Translations under genes and position numbers: made by a program
Origin: Buchnera aphidicola (Aphis helianthi)
GTDB lineage: Bacteria; Pseudomonadota; Gammaproteobacteria; Enterobacterales; Enterobacteriaceae
Direction of reading: 5' to 3'
Assembly (NCBI RefSeq): GCF_005083845.1
Contig: NZ_CP034894.1
Location: 1 to 64,000 of the forward strand
Length of the DNA stretch: 64,000 bases
Shown: piece by piece, positions 1 to 14,775 of the stretch
Layout: the number at the start of each line of letters is the position of its first letter
Numbering within the stretch: position 1 is the first letter of the stretch
The notes under the pieces: model-generated
What the model saw: only the letters and a program-made list of their open reading frames with translations
What the model was told of the DNA's origin: nothing
Databases searched by the model: none

Positions 1-6
1 TCCACA
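1..6. other. possible partial DnaA box at window edge
   Basis: The window opens with TCCACA, the last six bases of the DnaA-box consensus TTATCCACA; the first three bases would lie outside the window. Its position just upstream of mnmG, which flanks oriC in enterobacteria, makes an origin-proximal DnaA site plausible. Six bases are weak evidence and the assignment is inference. Confidence 0.25.
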
Positions 7-21
7 GATTTTGTGTTTGCT

Positions 22-45
22 AATAATAATAATATTATTATTATT
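22..45. repeat. 24-bp perfect palindrome (AAT/ATT) in origin flank
   Basis: Four AAT units (22-33) are followed directly by four ATT units (34-45), a perfect self-complementary A/T-only sequence. A T-rich stretch follows to about position 70. It lies in the gene-free 201 bases before mnmG, where low melting energy would suit an unwinding element or cruciform; that role is inferred, not shown. Confidence 0.5.
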
Positions 46-146
46 TATAATTATTTTTTTATTTTTTTAAATATTAATAAAATAATTAAAGTCAAAAACT
101 AATCTTTAATATTAAAGTTTTATATTAATTATTTACATGTGTTATC

Positions 147-175
147 TTGATTAAAATATTAATACTGTATAAAAT
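147..175 (+). promoter_or_regulatory. candidate sigma-70 promoter of mnmG
   Basis: TTGATT (147-152) and TAAAAT (170-175) are separated by 17 bases and lie 27 bases before the mnmG start. The -10 hexamer matches five of six consensus bases and the -35 four of six. In such A/T-rich DNA chance matches are common, so this is a moderate call. Confidence 0.4.
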
Positions 176-201
176 AATTTTAACATTTAAAGGGTTTTGA
201 T

Positions 202-2097
202 ATGTTGCAGTCAAATTTAAAAAATTTTGATGTAATTATTATTGGTGGAGGACATGCTGGAACTGAAGCTGCATCAGCTTCTTCGAGAATGGGATGTAAA
301 ACGTTATTATTAACTAAAAATATAGCAGATATTGGTATTTTGTCTTGTAATCCAGCAATTGGTGGAATTGGAAAAAGTCATTTAGTCAAAGAAATAGATG
401 CTTTAGGTGGTATAATGGCTAGAGCTATTGATTATTCAGGTATTCAGTTTAGAATTTTGAATAGTAAAAAAGGTCCTGCTGTTAGATCTACTCGTGCACA
501 AGCTGATAGAATACTTTATTCTAAAAATATAAAAAAATTGTTAAAGAAAGAAAAGAATTTATTAATTTTAAATGAAGAAATAAAAGATTTAATCGTTAAA
601 AATTATAAGGTTATTGGTGTATTAACACAGACTCAAATAAGTTTTTATGCTAAATCAGTTGTTTTATCTACAGGTACTTTTTTAGGAGGCAAGATACATA
701 TAGGTTTAGATAGTCATTCTGCAGGAAGAATAAATGAAAAAGCTTCGTTAGATTTAGCATGTCGTTTAAGAGAATTACCTTTACGTGTGAGTCGATTAAA
801 AACAGGTACTCCACCTAGAATTGATTTAAATACCATTGACTTTAAGAATTTATTTGTACAACATGGAGACGTTCCTATTCCGGTTTTTTCTTTTTTAGGA
901 AAAGTCTCAGATCATCCTTTACAAATACCATGTTATCTTACACATACAAATGAAAAAACACATCAAATTATACGTGATAATTTACATAAAAGTCCAATAT
1001 ACCAAGGTTTAATTACAGGTTTAGGACCTCGCTATTGTCCTTCTATTGAAGACAAAATAATACGTTTTCCTAATAAAATATCACATCAGATTTTTTTAGA
1101 ACCAGAAGGTCTTTCTAGTTTAAAAATATATCCTAATGGGATCTCAACTAGTTTGCCATTACAAGTTCAAGAAGAATTAATTAAATCTATTAAAGGTTTA
1201 GAAAAAGCAAAAATTATTGACCCAGGGTATGCAATAGAATATGATTTTTTTGATCCTAAAGATTTAAATTTAACTTTAGAAAGTAAGTGGATTAAAGGGC
1301 TTTTTTTAGCGGGTCAAATAAATGGTACTACTGGTTATGAAGAAGCGGCTTCTCAAGGCCTTTTAGCAGGTTTAAATGCTGGGTTATATGCATTGGATCG
1401 AAACCAATGGTTTCCTAGACGTGATCAGGCTTATTTAGGGGTTCTTATTGATGATCTTACTACACAAGGTACTAATGAACCATATCGTATGTTCACTTCG
1501 CGTGCTGAACATCGATTAATTTTAAGAGAAGATAATGCTGATTTACGTCTTACTGAAATTGGTCATAAATTTGGGTTAATTAATAATTTTCGATGGTCTC
1601 ATTATAACGATAAATTACTGAATATTAAGTCTGAAATAAAATTTTTAAAAAAAACAAAAATATATCCTCAATCTGATCATTCTAAACTTTTAAGTAATTT
1701 TTTTGATATTTCATTAACAAAAGAATTAAATATTTTTAATTTATTAAAACGACCAGAGATTACATATAAAAAATTATCTTATCTAAATATTTTTCATTCA
1801 CAGATATCTGATTTAGAAATTATAAATCATATAGAAAACGAAATAAAGTATGAAGGTTATATTAAACGACAGTTAGAAGAAATTAATAGACATTTAAAAA
1901 ATGAACATACTCTTTTACCATCTCATTATGATTATAATCAAGTAAAAGGTTTATCTCATGAAGCAGTGTCTAAGTTAAATGATTATAAACCAGTTTCTAT
2001 TGGTCAAGCATCTCGTATTTCCGGAATTACACCTGCATCTATATCTGTTTTATTAATACATTTAAAAAAAGAAGCATATAAAAAACTTATATTATAA
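202..2097 (+). CDS. mnmG: tRNA uridine-5-carboxymethylaminomethyl modification enzyme MnmG (GidA)
   Basis: FAD-binding subunit of the MnmE-MnmG complex that installs the (carboxymethyl)aminomethyl group on U34 of tRNAs reading NNA/NNG codons. The 631-residue product is full length (E. coli about 629). The Rossmann FAD motif GGGHAG is at residues 15-20, [11 protein letters not shown] near 48-58 holds a conserved Cys, and the tail keeps [17 protein letters not shown] residues. The ATG is preceded by AAGGG. Its partner mnmE is present at 16.7 kb, so the modification system is complete. In E. coli mnmG is flanked by mioC and oriC on one side and by rsmG on the other; neither mioC nor rsmG is here. 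Identification is secure. Confidence 0.97.
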   Translation: MLQSNLKNFDVIIIGGGHAGTEAASASSRMGCKTLLLTKNIADIGILSCNPAIGGIGKSHLVKEIDALGGIMARAIDYSGIQFRILNSKKGPAVRSTRAQADRILYSKNIKKLLKKEKNLLILNEEIKDLIVKNYKVIGVLTQTQISFYAKSVVLSTGTFLGGKIHIGLDSHSAGRINEKASLDLACRLRELPLRVSRLKTGTPPRIDLNTIDFKNLFVQHGDVPIPVFSFLGKVSDHPLQIPCYLTHTNEKTHQIIRDNLHKSPIYQGLITGLGPRYCPSIEDKIIRFPNKISHQIFLEPEGLSSLKIYPNGISTSLPLQVQEELIKSIKGLEKAKIIDPGYAIEYDFFDPKDLNLTLESKWIKGLFLAGQINGTTGYEEAASQGLLAGLNAGLYALDRNQWFPRRDQAYLGVLIDDLTTQGTNEPYRMFTSRAEHRLILREDNADLRLTEIGHKFGLINNFRWSHYNDKLLNIKSEIKFLKKTKIYPQSDHSKLLSNFFDISLTKELNIFNLLKRPEITYKKLSYLNIFHSQISDLEIINHIENEIKYEGYIKRQLEEINRHLKNEHTLLPSHYDYNQVKGLSHEAVSKLNDYKPVSIGQASRISGITPASISVLLIHLKKEAYKKLIL

Positions 2098-2168
2098 AAG
2101 ATTTAAAATATAATTATTTTTAATATATAATTTAGTTGATAAATATCAAAATTATTTAAATTAAAAAA

Positions 2169-2203
2169 ACATTTTTAGTTTTTTTAAAAACTAAATGTTT
2201 TTA
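2169..2203 (+). terminator. candidate terminator after mnmG
   Basis: An imperfect hairpin with arms built on TAGTTTTT and AAAAACTA, extended through CATTT/AAATG with a two-base bulge, runs into a short T tract about 75 bases after the mnmG stop. The stem is A/T-rich, so stability is modest. It would separate mnmG from the ATP synthase operon. Confidence 0.4.
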
Positions 2204-2267
2204 AAAGTTCTTTTAAATAAAAACGCTTTAAAATTTTTTATTTTTGTATTAAATTCAATATAAATGA

Positions 2268-3095
<828 letters not shown>

Positions 3096-3122
3096 GGTAA
3101 AGTTTAACTATAATCCTATTAA

Positions 3123-3377
<255 letters not shown>

Positions 3378-3424
3378 TTTTTTATTGTTTAAAAAAATTG
3401 AATTTTATCTTAAATAATCAGCAA

Positions 3425-3455
3425 AATCTTTACGTTTTTGAATGGCGTAAAGATT
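3425..3455 (+). other. intercistronic hairpin between atpE and atpF
   Basis: AATCTTTACG (3425-3434) and CGTAAAGATT (3446-3455) form a perfect 10-bp stem with an 11-base loop in the 108-base gap between atpE and atpF. No T tract follows, so it looks like an RNA-processing or 3'-end-protecting structure and not a full terminator. In RNA it would stabilise the upstream atpB-atpE message; that role is inference. Confidence 0.6.
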
Positions 3456-3485
3456 AATTTATATTTTAATATAAGGCGTATAATT

Positions 3486-3989
3486 GTGAATCTTAATGCA
3501 ACAATTTTGGGACAAGCAATTTCATTTTTTTTATTTGTTTGGTTTTGTATGAAGTATATATGGCCTCCCATTATTTTGGCTATAGAAACAAGACAAAAAA
3601 AAATTGAAGACACTTTAATTTCTTCAAAAAAAATTGAACAAGAATATCTTATTATTCAAAAAAAAATGAATCAAACAATTAAAGATACGAAAGAAAAAGC
3701 TGCTTTTATTTTAAATGAAGCAAATCAACAAAAATTATTAATTTTAGAAGAAGCAAAAAACAAAGCGATTGAAGAAACCAAAAAAATTTTATTAAATAGT
3801 CAAGTGGAAATTGATATGCAATTAATGCATGCGCGTCAAAATTTAAAAAAAGAAATTATAGCTTTGTCTATTTTAATGACTGAAAAAATGATTAAACAAA
3901 ATATTCAAGATAATAAAAATAAATTTTTTATGAATAATATAATAACTTTGTTATCAGAAATAAAAAAAATTAATATAGGTGATGTTTAA
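3486..3989 (+). CDS. atpF: F1Fo ATP synthase subunit b
   Basis: Peripheral-stalk subunit that anchors F1 to Fo: one N-terminal membrane helix (about residues 5-26) followed by a long charged coiled coil. I start it at the GTG at 3486, because the product then begins VNLNATILGQAI, matching the E. coli N terminus MNLNATILGQAI; an upstream ATG at 3438 would add 16 unconserved residues and enter the hairpin spacer. AAGG lies about 10 bases upstream. The product is 167 residues (E. coli 156). Its coiled coil is Lys/Asn/Ile-rich and carries a run of nine A near 3595-3603. Its stop overlaps the atpH start by one base. Confidence 0.94.
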   Translation: MNLNATILGQAISFFLFVWFCMKYIWPPIILAIETRQKKIEDTLISSKKIEQEYLIIQKKMNQTIKDTKEKAAFILNEANQQKLLILEEAKNKAIEETKKILLNSQVEIDMQLMHARQNLKKEIIALSILMTEKMIKQNIQDNKNKFFMNNIITLLSEIKKINIGDV

Positions 3990-4519
3990 TGTCATTTGAT
4001 ACCATTGCCAGACCTTATGCTAAAGCTATTTTTGAAATAGCAATAAAAAATAATTCAATAAAAAAATGGAAAAAAATATTGATTTTAATTCATCAAATTA
4101 TTGCATTTAAAAAAATTCAAAAATTTTTATCTGGATCTTTATCTCCTAATTATTTATCATCATTTTTTATATCTATTATAGGGGAACATCTTGACGAATA
4201 TTCAAAAAATTTAATAAAATTATTGGCTTATCATCAGAGATTAAAAATATTTGATAGTATATTAAAGCACTTTCTTAAATTAGAAGCTTCTCATCAAAAA
4301 ATTATTATTATTGAATTAACATCAGCATTTGTTTTAAAAGAATCTCAAATAATTAAAATACGTAATATTTTAGAAGAAATATTATCTTCTAAAGTTGAAT
4401 TTATATATAAAATTAACAATTATATACTTGATGGTATACTTATAAAAATAAATGATCAAATCTTTGATTTTTCTATGCGGAATTATTTACAACAATTATC
4501 TTTAGAATTAAAATTTTAA
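3989..4519 (+). CDS. atpH: F1Fo ATP synthase subunit delta
   Basis: Delta subunit, which binds the N termini of the alpha subunits and the b stalk at the top of F1. The 176-residue product begins with the family signature [14 protein letters not shown] and is the same size as in E. coli (177). The start codon overlaps the atpF stop (TAATG), implying translational coupling. The middle is strongly diverged and Lys/Ile-rich, as is common for this poorly conserved subunit in reduced genomes. Position between atpF and atpA settles the identity. Confidence 0.94.
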   Translation: MSFDTIARPYAKAIFEIAIKNNSIKKWKKILILIHQIIAFKKIQKFLSGSLSPNYLSSFFISIIGEHLDEYSKNLIKLLAYHQRLKIFDSILKHFLKLEASHQKIIIIELTSAFVLKESQIIKIRNILEEILSSKVEFIYKINNYILDGILIKINDQIFDFSMRNYLQQLSLELKF

Positions 4520-4530
4520 GAGAAAAACAT

Positions 4531-6063
4531 ATGCAATTAAACGCCACAGAAATTAGTCAATTGATTAAAGAAAGAATTTCACAATTTGAGGTATTTAATC
4601 AATCTTATAATGAAGGTACTATTATTTCTGTTAACGATGGTATTATAAAGATCTATGGTCTTTCTGAGGTGATGTTAGGAGAAATGATTTCTCTATCTAA
4701 TAATGAGTATGCTATCGCGCTTAATATAGAGAGAGATACCGTTTCTGCTGTAGTTATGGGACCCTATATTCATATTAATGAAGGTATGAAAGTGAGATGT
4801 ACAGGGAAAATTTTAGAGGTCCCCGTAGGCGTAAAATTTTTAGGTCGTATTGTTAATGCATTAGGTTCTCCTATTGATGGAAAAGGATCTATTAAATATG
4901 ATAATTTTTTACCAGTAGAAGCTAATGCACCGGGAGTTATTGAACGTCAATCAATTAATCAACCTATACAAACTGGTTATAAAGCTATTGACGCTATGAT
5001 CCCTATAGGTCGTGGTCAACGTGAATTAATTATTGGCGATCGTCAAACAGGCAAAACGGCACTTGCAATAGATACTATTATTAATCAAAGAAAATCTGAT
5101 ATTAATTGTATTTACGTAGCGATAGGACAAAAACTTTCTACTATTATTAATGTTGTAAAAAAATTAGAAGAACACGATGCTTTATCAAATACTATAGTTG
5201 TTGTTGCTTCTGCTGCTGAGGCAGCTTCTTTACAATATTTATCACCATATTCAGGTTGTGCGATGGGAGAGTTTTTTCGTGATCAAGGGAAAGATGCTTT
5301 AATTGTTTATGATGATCTTTCTAAACATGCAGTTGCTTATCGTCAAATTTCTTTATTATTACGTCGTCCTCCTGGAAGAGAAGCATTTCCTGGTGATATA
5401 TTTTATCTTCATTCTCGTCTACTAGAAAGAGCTGCTCGTGTTTCTAAAGAATATATTCACAATATTACAAAAGGAAAAGTTGTTGGAAAGACAGGATCGC
5501 TTACAGCTTTACCAATTATTGAAACCCAGTCTGGTGATGTTTCTGCTTTTGTTCCGACAAATGTTATTTCTATTACTGATGGTCAAATATTTTTAGAATC
5601 TAATTTATTTAATTCAGGTATTCGACCTGCTGTAAATGCGGGTATTTCTGTTTCTCGTGTTGGCAGTTCTGCTCAAACTAATATTATTAAAAACCTGTCT
5701 TCTGGAATTCGAACAGCATTAGCTCAATATCATGAACTTGCAGCATTTTCACAATTTGCCTCAGATTTAGATCCAACGACACAAAAACAGTTAGTTCACG
5801 GGCAGAAAATTACAGAATTACTAAAACAAAAACAATATAATCCCTTTAGCATAGCTGATCAAGCATTAATGTTTTTTATTTCAGAAAACCATTTTCTTGA
5901 TGATATCAATGTTGAAAAGATCGCTCAATTTGAAAGAGATATTTTGATATATGCATATAATTATTATTTAAATCTAATGATGGAAATAAATCGAGATGGA
6001 AATTTTAATGATAAAGTAAAAGAACAATTTATTGAATTAATAAAAAAGTTCAAAAATTCTTAA
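4531..6063 (+). CDS. atpA: F1Fo ATP synthase subunit alpha
   Basis: Non-catalytic nucleotide-binding subunit of the F1 hexamer. It is 510 residues (E. coli 513), with the Walker A motif GDRQTGKTA near residue 169, the Walker B region ALIVYDDL, the family signature [17 protein letters not shown] and the conserved arginine finger within that segment. It starts 11 bases after atpH with a GAGA-type ribosome site. The C-terminal domain is intact. Composition is somewhat less A/T-rich than in atpF or atpH, reflecting stronger purifying selection. Identification is secure. Confidence 0.98.
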   Translation: MQLNATEISQLIKERISQFEVFNQSYNEGTIISVNDGIIKIYGLSEVMLGEMISLSNNEYAIALNIERDTVSAVVMGPYIHINEGMKVRCTGKILEVPVGVKFLGRIVNALGSPIDGKGSIKYDNFLPVEANAPGVIERQSINQPIQTGYKAIDAMIPIGRGQRELIIGDRQTGKTALAIDTIINQRKSDINCIYVAIGQKLSTIINVVKKLEEHDALSNTIVVVASAAEAASLQYLSPYSGCAMGEFFRDQGKDALIVYDDLSKHAVAYRQISLLLRRPPGREAFPGDIFYLHSRLLERAARVSKEYIHNITKGKVVGKTGSLTALPIIETQSGDVSAFVPTNVISITDGQIFLESNLFNSGIRPAVNAGISVSRVGSSAQTNIIKNLSSGIRTALAQYHELAAFSQFASDLDPTTQKQLVHGQKITELLKQKQYNPFSIADQALMFFISENHFLDDINVEKIAQFERDILIYAYNYYLNLMMEINRDGNFNDKVKEQFIELIKKFKNS

Positions 6064-6119
6064 TAGTATAATACTTAATTTTAAATAGAAAAATATAATT
6101 ATAAAAAGAGAAGATACTA

Positions 6120-6986
6120 GTGGGTATAAAAGAAATACAAGATAAAATAACTAGTGTTATAAGTACAAAAAAAATTACTAAAGCTATGGAGATGGTTGCA
6201 ATTTCTAAAATGCGGAAAACAGAAGAACGTATGCGTTTAGGAAGACCTTATTGCGAAATTATTAAAAAAGTCATTCAGCATGTTGTCAAAGGAAGTTTAG
6301 AGTATAAACATAGTTATTTAGAAAATCGAAACACTAAAAGAATTGGTATAATTATTATTTCAACTGATCGTGGTTTATGCGGTAGTTTAAATACTAATCT
6401 TTTTAAACAAGTACTATTAAAAATAAAAAAATTTATGCATATGAATATTCCTTGTGATTTAATATTATTTGGTTTAAAAAGTTTATCTGTATTTAAGTTA
6501 GATGGTATTTCTATTCTTGCTCAAGTTACTAATATAGGAGAAAATCCAGATTTTTCAAAATTGATTGGATCTGTACAAATTGTTTTAGAAAAATATCAAA
6601 ATAATGAAATTGATAAAATATTCATTGCTTATAATAAATTTCATAATAAAATGTCTCAACATCCAATAATTAATCAACTTCTTCCATTATCCCCTAAAAA
6701 AAACACATTAAACAAAGAAAAATGGGATTATTTATACGAGCCAGAATCTAAATTAATTTTAGATACGTTGTTTAATAGATATATTGAATCTCAAGTATAT
6801 CAAAGTATTTTAGAAAATATTGCAAGTGAACAAGCAGCTCGTATGGTAGCTATGAAAACTGCAACAGATAACAGTGCTAGTCGTATTAAAGAATTACAGT
6901 TAGTTTATAATAAAGTTCGTCAAGCTAACATTACTCAAGAATTAACTGAAATTATTGCTGGAGCATCAGCAGTTTCAGTAGATTAA
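6120..6986 (+). CDS. atpG: F1Fo ATP synthase subunit gamma
   Basis: Central rotor shaft of F1. The 288-residue product has the family hallmarks: N-terminal helix MGIKEIQDKITSVISTKKITKAMEMVA, the middle Rossmann-like domain (IIISTDRGLCGSLN) and the C-terminal helix ASEQAARMVAMKTATDNAS-type signature. The start codon is GTG at 6120; it encodes the position of the conserved initial Met before GIKEI, so no alternative start is needed. A 56-base spacer separates it from atpA. Length matches E. coli (287). Confidence 0.97.
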   Translation: MGIKEIQDKITSVISTKKITKAMEMVAISKMRKTEERMRLGRPYCEIIKKVIQHVVKGSLEYKHSYLENRNTKRIGIIIISTDRGLCGSLNTNLFKQVLLKIKKFMHMNIPCDLILFGLKSLSVFKLDGISILAQVTNIGENPDFSKLIGSVQIVLEKYQNNEIDKIFIAYNKFHNKMSQHPIINQLLPLSPKKNTLNKEKWDYLYEPESKLILDTLFNRYIESQVYQSILENIASEQAARMVAMKTATDNSASRIKELQLVYNKVRQANITQELTEIIAGASAVSVD

Positions 6987-7005
6987 AATTAGTTAGAGGT
7001 ATTAA

Positions 7006-8406
<1,401 letters not shown>

Positions 8407-8433
8407 ATTATAGTAAATATTTTGGATATACCC

Positions 8434-8850
8434 ATGGATTTTTATTTAGATATTGTTAGCGTTGAAAAACGTATATTTTCTGGGTTAGTTAAAAAAATAC
8501 GAGTTTCTGGTAGTGAAGGGGAAATGGGTATTTATCCAGGACATGCTCAATTATTAAGTATAATTAAACCAGGAATAGTATATATATTTCATAAAAATAA
8601 AGCAGAAGAATGTCTTTATATATCAGGAGGTATCTTAGAAATTCAACCTTCTATTATTTCTATTTTAGCAGATATTGTTATTCGTGGCGTAGATTTAGAT
8701 CGAAAACGTATTTTACAAGCAAAAAAACAAGCTGAAGAATATTATTTTAAACATCAAAATAAAAACATTAATACAGATGATCTTTTACTAAAAATATCAA
8801 AAGAAATTGCAAAACTTCGTGTTCTTGAAATAATGGATAAATTTAAATAA
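8434..8850 (+). CDS. atpC: F1Fo ATP synthase subunit epsilon
   Basis: Regulatory subunit at the foot of the gamma shaft: an N-terminal beta sandwich ([18 protein letters not shown], residues about 25-42) and a C-terminal helical hairpin. I place the start at the ATG at 8434 (MDFYLDIVS), giving 138 residues (E. coli 139) with GGA seven bases upstream; a TTG at 8422 would add four residues. Last gene of the operon, followed by a clear intrinsic terminator. Only the exact start is uncertain. Confidence 0.94.
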   Translation: MDFYLDIVSVEKRIFSGLVKKIRVSGSEGEMGIYPGHAQLLSIIKPGIVYIFHKNKAEECLYISGGILEIQPSIISILADIVIRGVDLDRKRILQAKKQAEEYYFKHQNKNINTDDLLLKISKEIAKLRVLEIMDKFK

Positions 8851-8867
8851 TAGAAAATAATATTTTC

Positions 8868-8900
8868 GCGGCTGGTTTTTCCTGCCGCAATTATTTTTTT
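8868..8900 (+). terminator. intrinsic terminator of the atp operon
   Basis: GCGGC (8868-8872) pairs with GCCGC (8884-8888), and an inner GG/CC extends the stem around a T5 loop. A T-rich tract (8891-8900) follows. It lies 18 bases after the atpC stop and is among the most G+C-rich non-coding spots in the window. Convergent gyrB ends at 8943, so it also insulates the two operons. Confidence 0.75.
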
Positions 8901-8942
8901 AAAAGATATAAGTATTTTTTAATAAAATATATGTTAAATTTT

Positions 8943-11366
<2,424 letters not shown>

Positions 11367-11432
11367 TTATTATTGTTGATTTTTTTATAAATCAATAGTT
11401 TTTTATTTTTCTATTTTATATATGTTTTTAAG

Positions 11433-12533
11433 TTAACGTTTTAGTAACATTATAACGTAAATAGTTGAAGAATTATTTTCTGATTCAATTTGTATTGAAG
11501 ATTGAGATTTATTTAAAAATAACAAAATATTTTTACTATTAATAGTGTTAAGAACATCTAATATATAATAAACATTAATGGATATTTCTATTGTGTCACC
11601 AAAATATTCAATATTAAATTTATCTTCTGCTGTTTCTTCTTCTTGATTATCAGATGTTGTTTTTAGTTCACCGCTTTTAATATTTATTTCAATTCCAGAA
11701 AATTTTTCATGTGATAGAATAGAAGTACGTAGTAATGATTTTTTTAATAAATCATTATTAATAATAATAGGTTTTTTTGGGTTTTCTAATAAAACACTTT
11801 TATAATCTGGATATTTTCCTTCAATTAATTGAGTTGTAAAAATTAAATTATTTATATGTATTCTTAGATTATTAGTACCAATTAAAATATGTAATAATGT
11901 TTCTTTGATATTTAATAATCTTAATATTTCTATTATTCCTTTATGTGGAACAATAATTGAAAAAGAGTTAATTTTTTCTTTTAAAGACACATATGAGGTT
12001 GCTAATCGATATCCATCTGTTGCAACATTTCGAAGATAATTTTCTTTTTGCTCAAATAACATACCATTAAGATAATAACGAACATCTTGTTTTCCCATAG
12101 CAAATTCAGTTTTTATTATCATATTTTTTAAAATATCTGATGATATATAAAAGCTAGAAATATGATTAAAATTTTGATGATTAGGAAAATTTTCAGTTGG
12201 TAAAGTTACTAATATATAACGACTCTTTTCAGAGGAAATATATATTTTTTTATTTTTTAACTCTATTTGAATATTTGACATTTCTGGTAAATTTCGACAA
12301 ATATTTAATATTTTTCTACCCGAAATAGTTGCTTTTCCTAGTATATATTTTTTTGAGATTTGAATATTTACAATTATTTCAATTTCTAAATTTGTTGCAG
12401 TTAAAGATAATATACCTTTTTTAATTTCTATAAGAATATTTTCTAAAATAGGAAGTGAAGTATTTTTAACTAATAATCGATTAATTTTTTTTAGATTTTC
12501 AACTAAAATATTGTTTGGAATAATAAATTTCAT
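11433..12533 (-). CDS. dnaN: DNA polymerase III beta sliding clamp
   Basis: Processivity clamp that encircles DNA and tethers Pol III. The 366 residues equal the E. coli length and keep the three-domain clamp layout, with [10 protein letters not shown] near the N terminus and VATDGYRLA in the second domain. The final hydrophobic tail ([10 protein letters not shown]) corresponds to the MPMRL-type end of the partner-binding pocket. It begins four bases after dnaA on the minus strand, so the two are probably co-transcribed and coupled. It is unusually Ile/Asn-rich but shows no break. Confidence 0.96.
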   Translation of the reverse strand: MKFIIPNNILVENLKKINRLLVKNTSLPILENILIEIKKGILSLTATNLEIEIIVNIQISKKYILGKATISGRKILNICRNLPEMSNIQIELKNKKIYISSEKSRYILVTLPTENFPNHQNFNHISSFYISSDILKNMIIKTEFAMGKQDVRYYLNGMLFEQKENYLRNVATDGYRLATSYVSLKEKINSFSIIVPHKGIIEILRLLNIKETLLHILIGTNNLRIHINNLIFTTQLIEGKYPDYKSVLLENPKKPIIINNDLLKKSLLRTSILSHEKFSGIEINIKSGELKTTSDNQEEETAEDKFNIEYFGDTIEISINVYYILDVLNTINSKNILLFLNKSQSSIQIESENNSSTIYVIMLLKR

Positions 12534-12537
12534 AAAA

Positions 12538-13902
12538 TCACACTGATAGAGTTCTAATTAAATTGGAAAAATCTTCTTTAATATCATTGCTTTCTTCTCG
12601 TAATTGATCGATTTTACGACAAGCATGTAGTACTGTAGTATGATCTCTGCCGCTAAATGCATCTCCAATTTCTGGCAAGCTATGATTGGTTAATTCTTTT
12701 GCCATAGCCATAGCCATTTGTCTTGGTCGAGCTACCGATCGAGAACGTCTTCGAGATAATAAATCTGATACTTTAATTTTATAATATTCTGCAACTGTTT
12801 TTTGTATATTATCAATTGTTATAAGTTTTTCTTGTAATGCTAATATATCTCTCAGTGCTTCTCGTACAAATTCAATTGTAATAGTTTTATGAGTGAAATT
12901 AGCATTAACAATAATTCTATTTAAAGCACCTTCTAACTCACGCACATTAGAGCATAATCGTTTAGCAATAAAAAAAGCAACTTCATCAGGTAGTACAATA
13001 TTTTTTTCATCAGCTTTTTTTATTAATATAGCTACTCTTGTTTCTAATTCTGGCGGGTCTATAGCAACAGTTAGTCCCCATCCAAATCTTGATTTTAATC
13101 GATCTTCAACACCATTTATTTCTTTAGGATAACGATCTGAAGTTAAAATGATTTGTTGATTTCCTTCTAGAAGAGCGTTAAATGTATGAAAAAATTCTTC
13201 TTGAGAACGTTCTTTATGGGCAAAAAATTGAATATCATCAATTAATAATGCATCAACTGATCGATAATGTAATTTAAATTTTTCAATTGCATTATTTTGT
13301 AAAGCTCTCACCATATCTTGAACAAAACGTTCCGAATGCATATAAATTATTTTCATATTATATTTATATGTTAATATTTCATTTCCAATTGCATGAAGTA
13401 AATGTGTTTTACCTAATCCTGTTCTTCCGTATAAAAAGAGTGGATTGTAAGAATTACCAGGATTATGAGCAACTTGAGAAGCTGCTGCACGTGCTAATTG
13501 ATTGGATTTTCCTTCTATAAAGTTTTCAAATTTATTTTTTTTGTTAATATTAGAACGATAAGACAATTCATGGAAAATAGGTATTTTATCCCATTTTTGT
13601 CGTATGTTTATTTTTTTTAAATAATTTATAGTATTTTTTTTAAATTTTTTTTCTTTAGAAGTTTGATATACTTTAAATGTTACTAGTGGTGTATTTAAAC
13701 CACAAAGATCTTTTAGTATTTTATTAAAAGTAATTAAATATTTGTCTTTTACCCACTCTAATATAAATTGATTTGGAGCGTATATTTCTAAAATATTATT
13801 ATTTAGTTTGGCTTTCAGAGAGCGTATCCACATGCTAAATTCTGTAGATGGTAGCTCATCCTGCAACCGGTCAAGACACTGTTTCCAAAGACAAAGTGAC
13901 AC
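12538..13902 (-). CDS. dnaA: chromosomal replication initiator DnaA
   Basis: AAA+ initiator that binds DnaA boxes and opens oriC. I start it at the GTG at 13902, giving [18 protein letters not shown], aligned with the GTG start of E. coli DnaA, with GGAG exactly six bases upstream; an in-frame TTG at 13914 would put that GGAG inside the gene. The 454-residue product (E. coli 467) has Walker [11 protein letters not shown], Walker B LLIDDIQF, sensor residues around RLKSRFGWG and the domain IV helix-turn-helix signature [14 protein letters not shown]. The linker domain II is short and Lys-rich. Divergent from rpmH, as in E. coli. Confidence 0.97.
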   Translation of the reverse strand: MSLCLWKQCLDRLQDELPSTEFSMWIRSLKAKLNNNILEIYAPNQFILEWVKDKYLITFNKILKDLCGLNTPLVTFKVYQTSKEKKFKKNTINYLKKINIRQKWDKIPIFHELSYRSNINKKNKFENFIEGKSNQLARAAASQVAHNPGNSYNPLFLYGRTGLGKTHLLHAIGNEILTYKYNMKIIYMHSERFVQDMVRALQNNAIEKFKLHYRSVDALLIDDIQFFAHKERSQEEFFHTFNALLEGNQQIILTSDRYPKEINGVEDRLKSRFGWGLTVAIDPPELETRVAILIKKADEKNIVLPDEVAFFIAKRLCSNVRELEGALNRIIVNANFTHKTITIEFVREALRDILALQEKLITIDNIQKTVAEYYKIKVSDLLSRRRSRSVARPRQMAMAMAKELTNHSLPEIGDAFSGRDHTTVLHACRKIDQLREESNDIKEDFSNLIRTLSV

Positions 13903-14273
13903 GGTAGACTCCAAGCGAACAAAATTAAATAAAATTAAAGTTTAAAAATTTTTTATATAAAAATTATATAAAATCATATTTTTTACATTAAAAGTTATAC
14001 AATTTAAAATAGGTGAGTATAACGAAAGGATGTAATATATTTTTAGATATTTTTATTTAACAAAGTGGTTTTTAGCTGTATTTTATAAATAATAATTTAC
14101 TTTTATAATAAAAATAAAATATTAAAATTTTTTTAAATATATTTTTAAAACTTTATAAAAATAATAAGATAATAGTTTTTTTAAAATAAATTTACTTTTA
14201 AAAAAATATTTCTTTATATTTTACACTTAACTAATTATAGAATCTCATTAATTTTTATTGGATACATATTAAA
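13903..14273. other. dnaA-rpmH divergent intergenic region
   Basis: About 370 bases of nearly pure A/T separate divergently transcribed dnaA and rpmH. In E. coli this interval holds the dnaA and rpmH promoters and DnaA boxes. Here I find one weak dnaA promoter candidate and a TTATACAAT (13995-14003) that differs from the DnaA box consensus at the last two positions. I see no convincing DnaA box and no gene. Confidence 0.6.
13973..14002 (-). promoter_or_regulatory. weak candidate dnaA promoter
   Basis: On the minus strand TTGTAT (14002-13997) and TATGAT (13978-13973) are spaced 18 bases, about 70 bases before the dnaA GTG. The -10 matches five of six consensus bases, the -35 only three. It overlaps the degenerate DnaA-box-like TTATACAAT, a layout that would allow autoregulation if the box were functional. 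Confidence 0.3.
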
Positions 14274-14417
14274 ATGAAACGAACTTTTCAACCATCAATA
14301 TTAAAACGTAATCGTTCACATGGATTTAGAATTCGAATGGCAACTAAAAATGGTCGTTATATTTTATCACGAAGACGTGCTAAATTAAGGGCACGTTTAA
14401 GTGTTTCTAGTAAGTAA
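14274..14417 (+). CDS. rpmH: 50S ribosomal protein L34
   Basis: A 47-residue, very basic ribosomal protein of the large subunit. The sequence starts [19 protein letters not shown], has the family core [20 protein letters not shown] and ends VSSK; it is about the same length as in E. coli (46). It is the first gene of the conserved rpmH-rnpA-yidD-yidC-mnmE run and lies divergent from dnaA. No strong Shine-Dalgarno is visible before the ATG. Confidence 0.97.
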   Translation: MKRTFQPSILKRNRSHGFRIRMATKNGRYILSRRRAKLRARLSVSSK

Positions 14418-14430
14418 CAAGTTGAATATG

Positions 14431-14775
14431 ATGTTAAATTATTCTTTAAAAAAAAAATCAAGATTATTAAAATCTATACATTTTAAATATGTTTTTAAAA
14501 AACATGTTATTCAAAAAAAAACAGAACTAGTTATTTTAGGACGTCCCAATTTATTAGGATATCCTAGATTAGGTATCAGCATATCTAGAAAAAATATAAA
14601 ATATGCATATAAACGCAATATTATTAAAAGATTGATTCGAGAAACTTTTCGTGTATTACAACATAAATTAACTTTTATGGATTTTATAGTAATAGCTAAA
14701 AAAAATATTATTTTTTTAAATAATAAAAATATAATTAATATATTGGAGAATTTATGGTTAAACTATCATCAATAA
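14431..14775 (+). CDS. rnpA: ribonuclease P protein component
   Basis: Basic protein subunit that helps the RNase P RNA trim tRNA 5' leaders. I start at the second of two adjacent ATGs (14431, MLNYSLKKKSRLLKS), giving 114 residues; 14428 is equally possible, and reading further upstream would overlap rpmH. The RNR signature is recognisable as SRKNIKYAYKRNIIKRLIRETFR (about residues 45-67). The 3' end overlaps yidD by 22 bases, so the two are translationally linked. It is slightly shorter than E. coli RnpA (119). Confidence 0.94.
   Translation: MLNYSLKKKSRLLKSIHFKYVFKKHVIQKKTELVILGRPNLLGYPRLGISISRKNIKYAYKRNIIKRLIRETFRVLQHKLTFMDFIVIAKKNIIFLNNKNIINILENLWLNYHQ

Noticed and set aside
3410-3613. 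Minus-strand open frame opposite atpF
   Set aside because: No ribosome site or family resemblance; it overlaps the conserved atpF N terminus and the intercistronic hairpin.
13995-14003. TTATACAAT as a DnaA box upstream of dnaA
   Set aside because: Two mismatches to TTATNCACA at the conserved end; such a match is expected by chance in DNA this A/T-rich.
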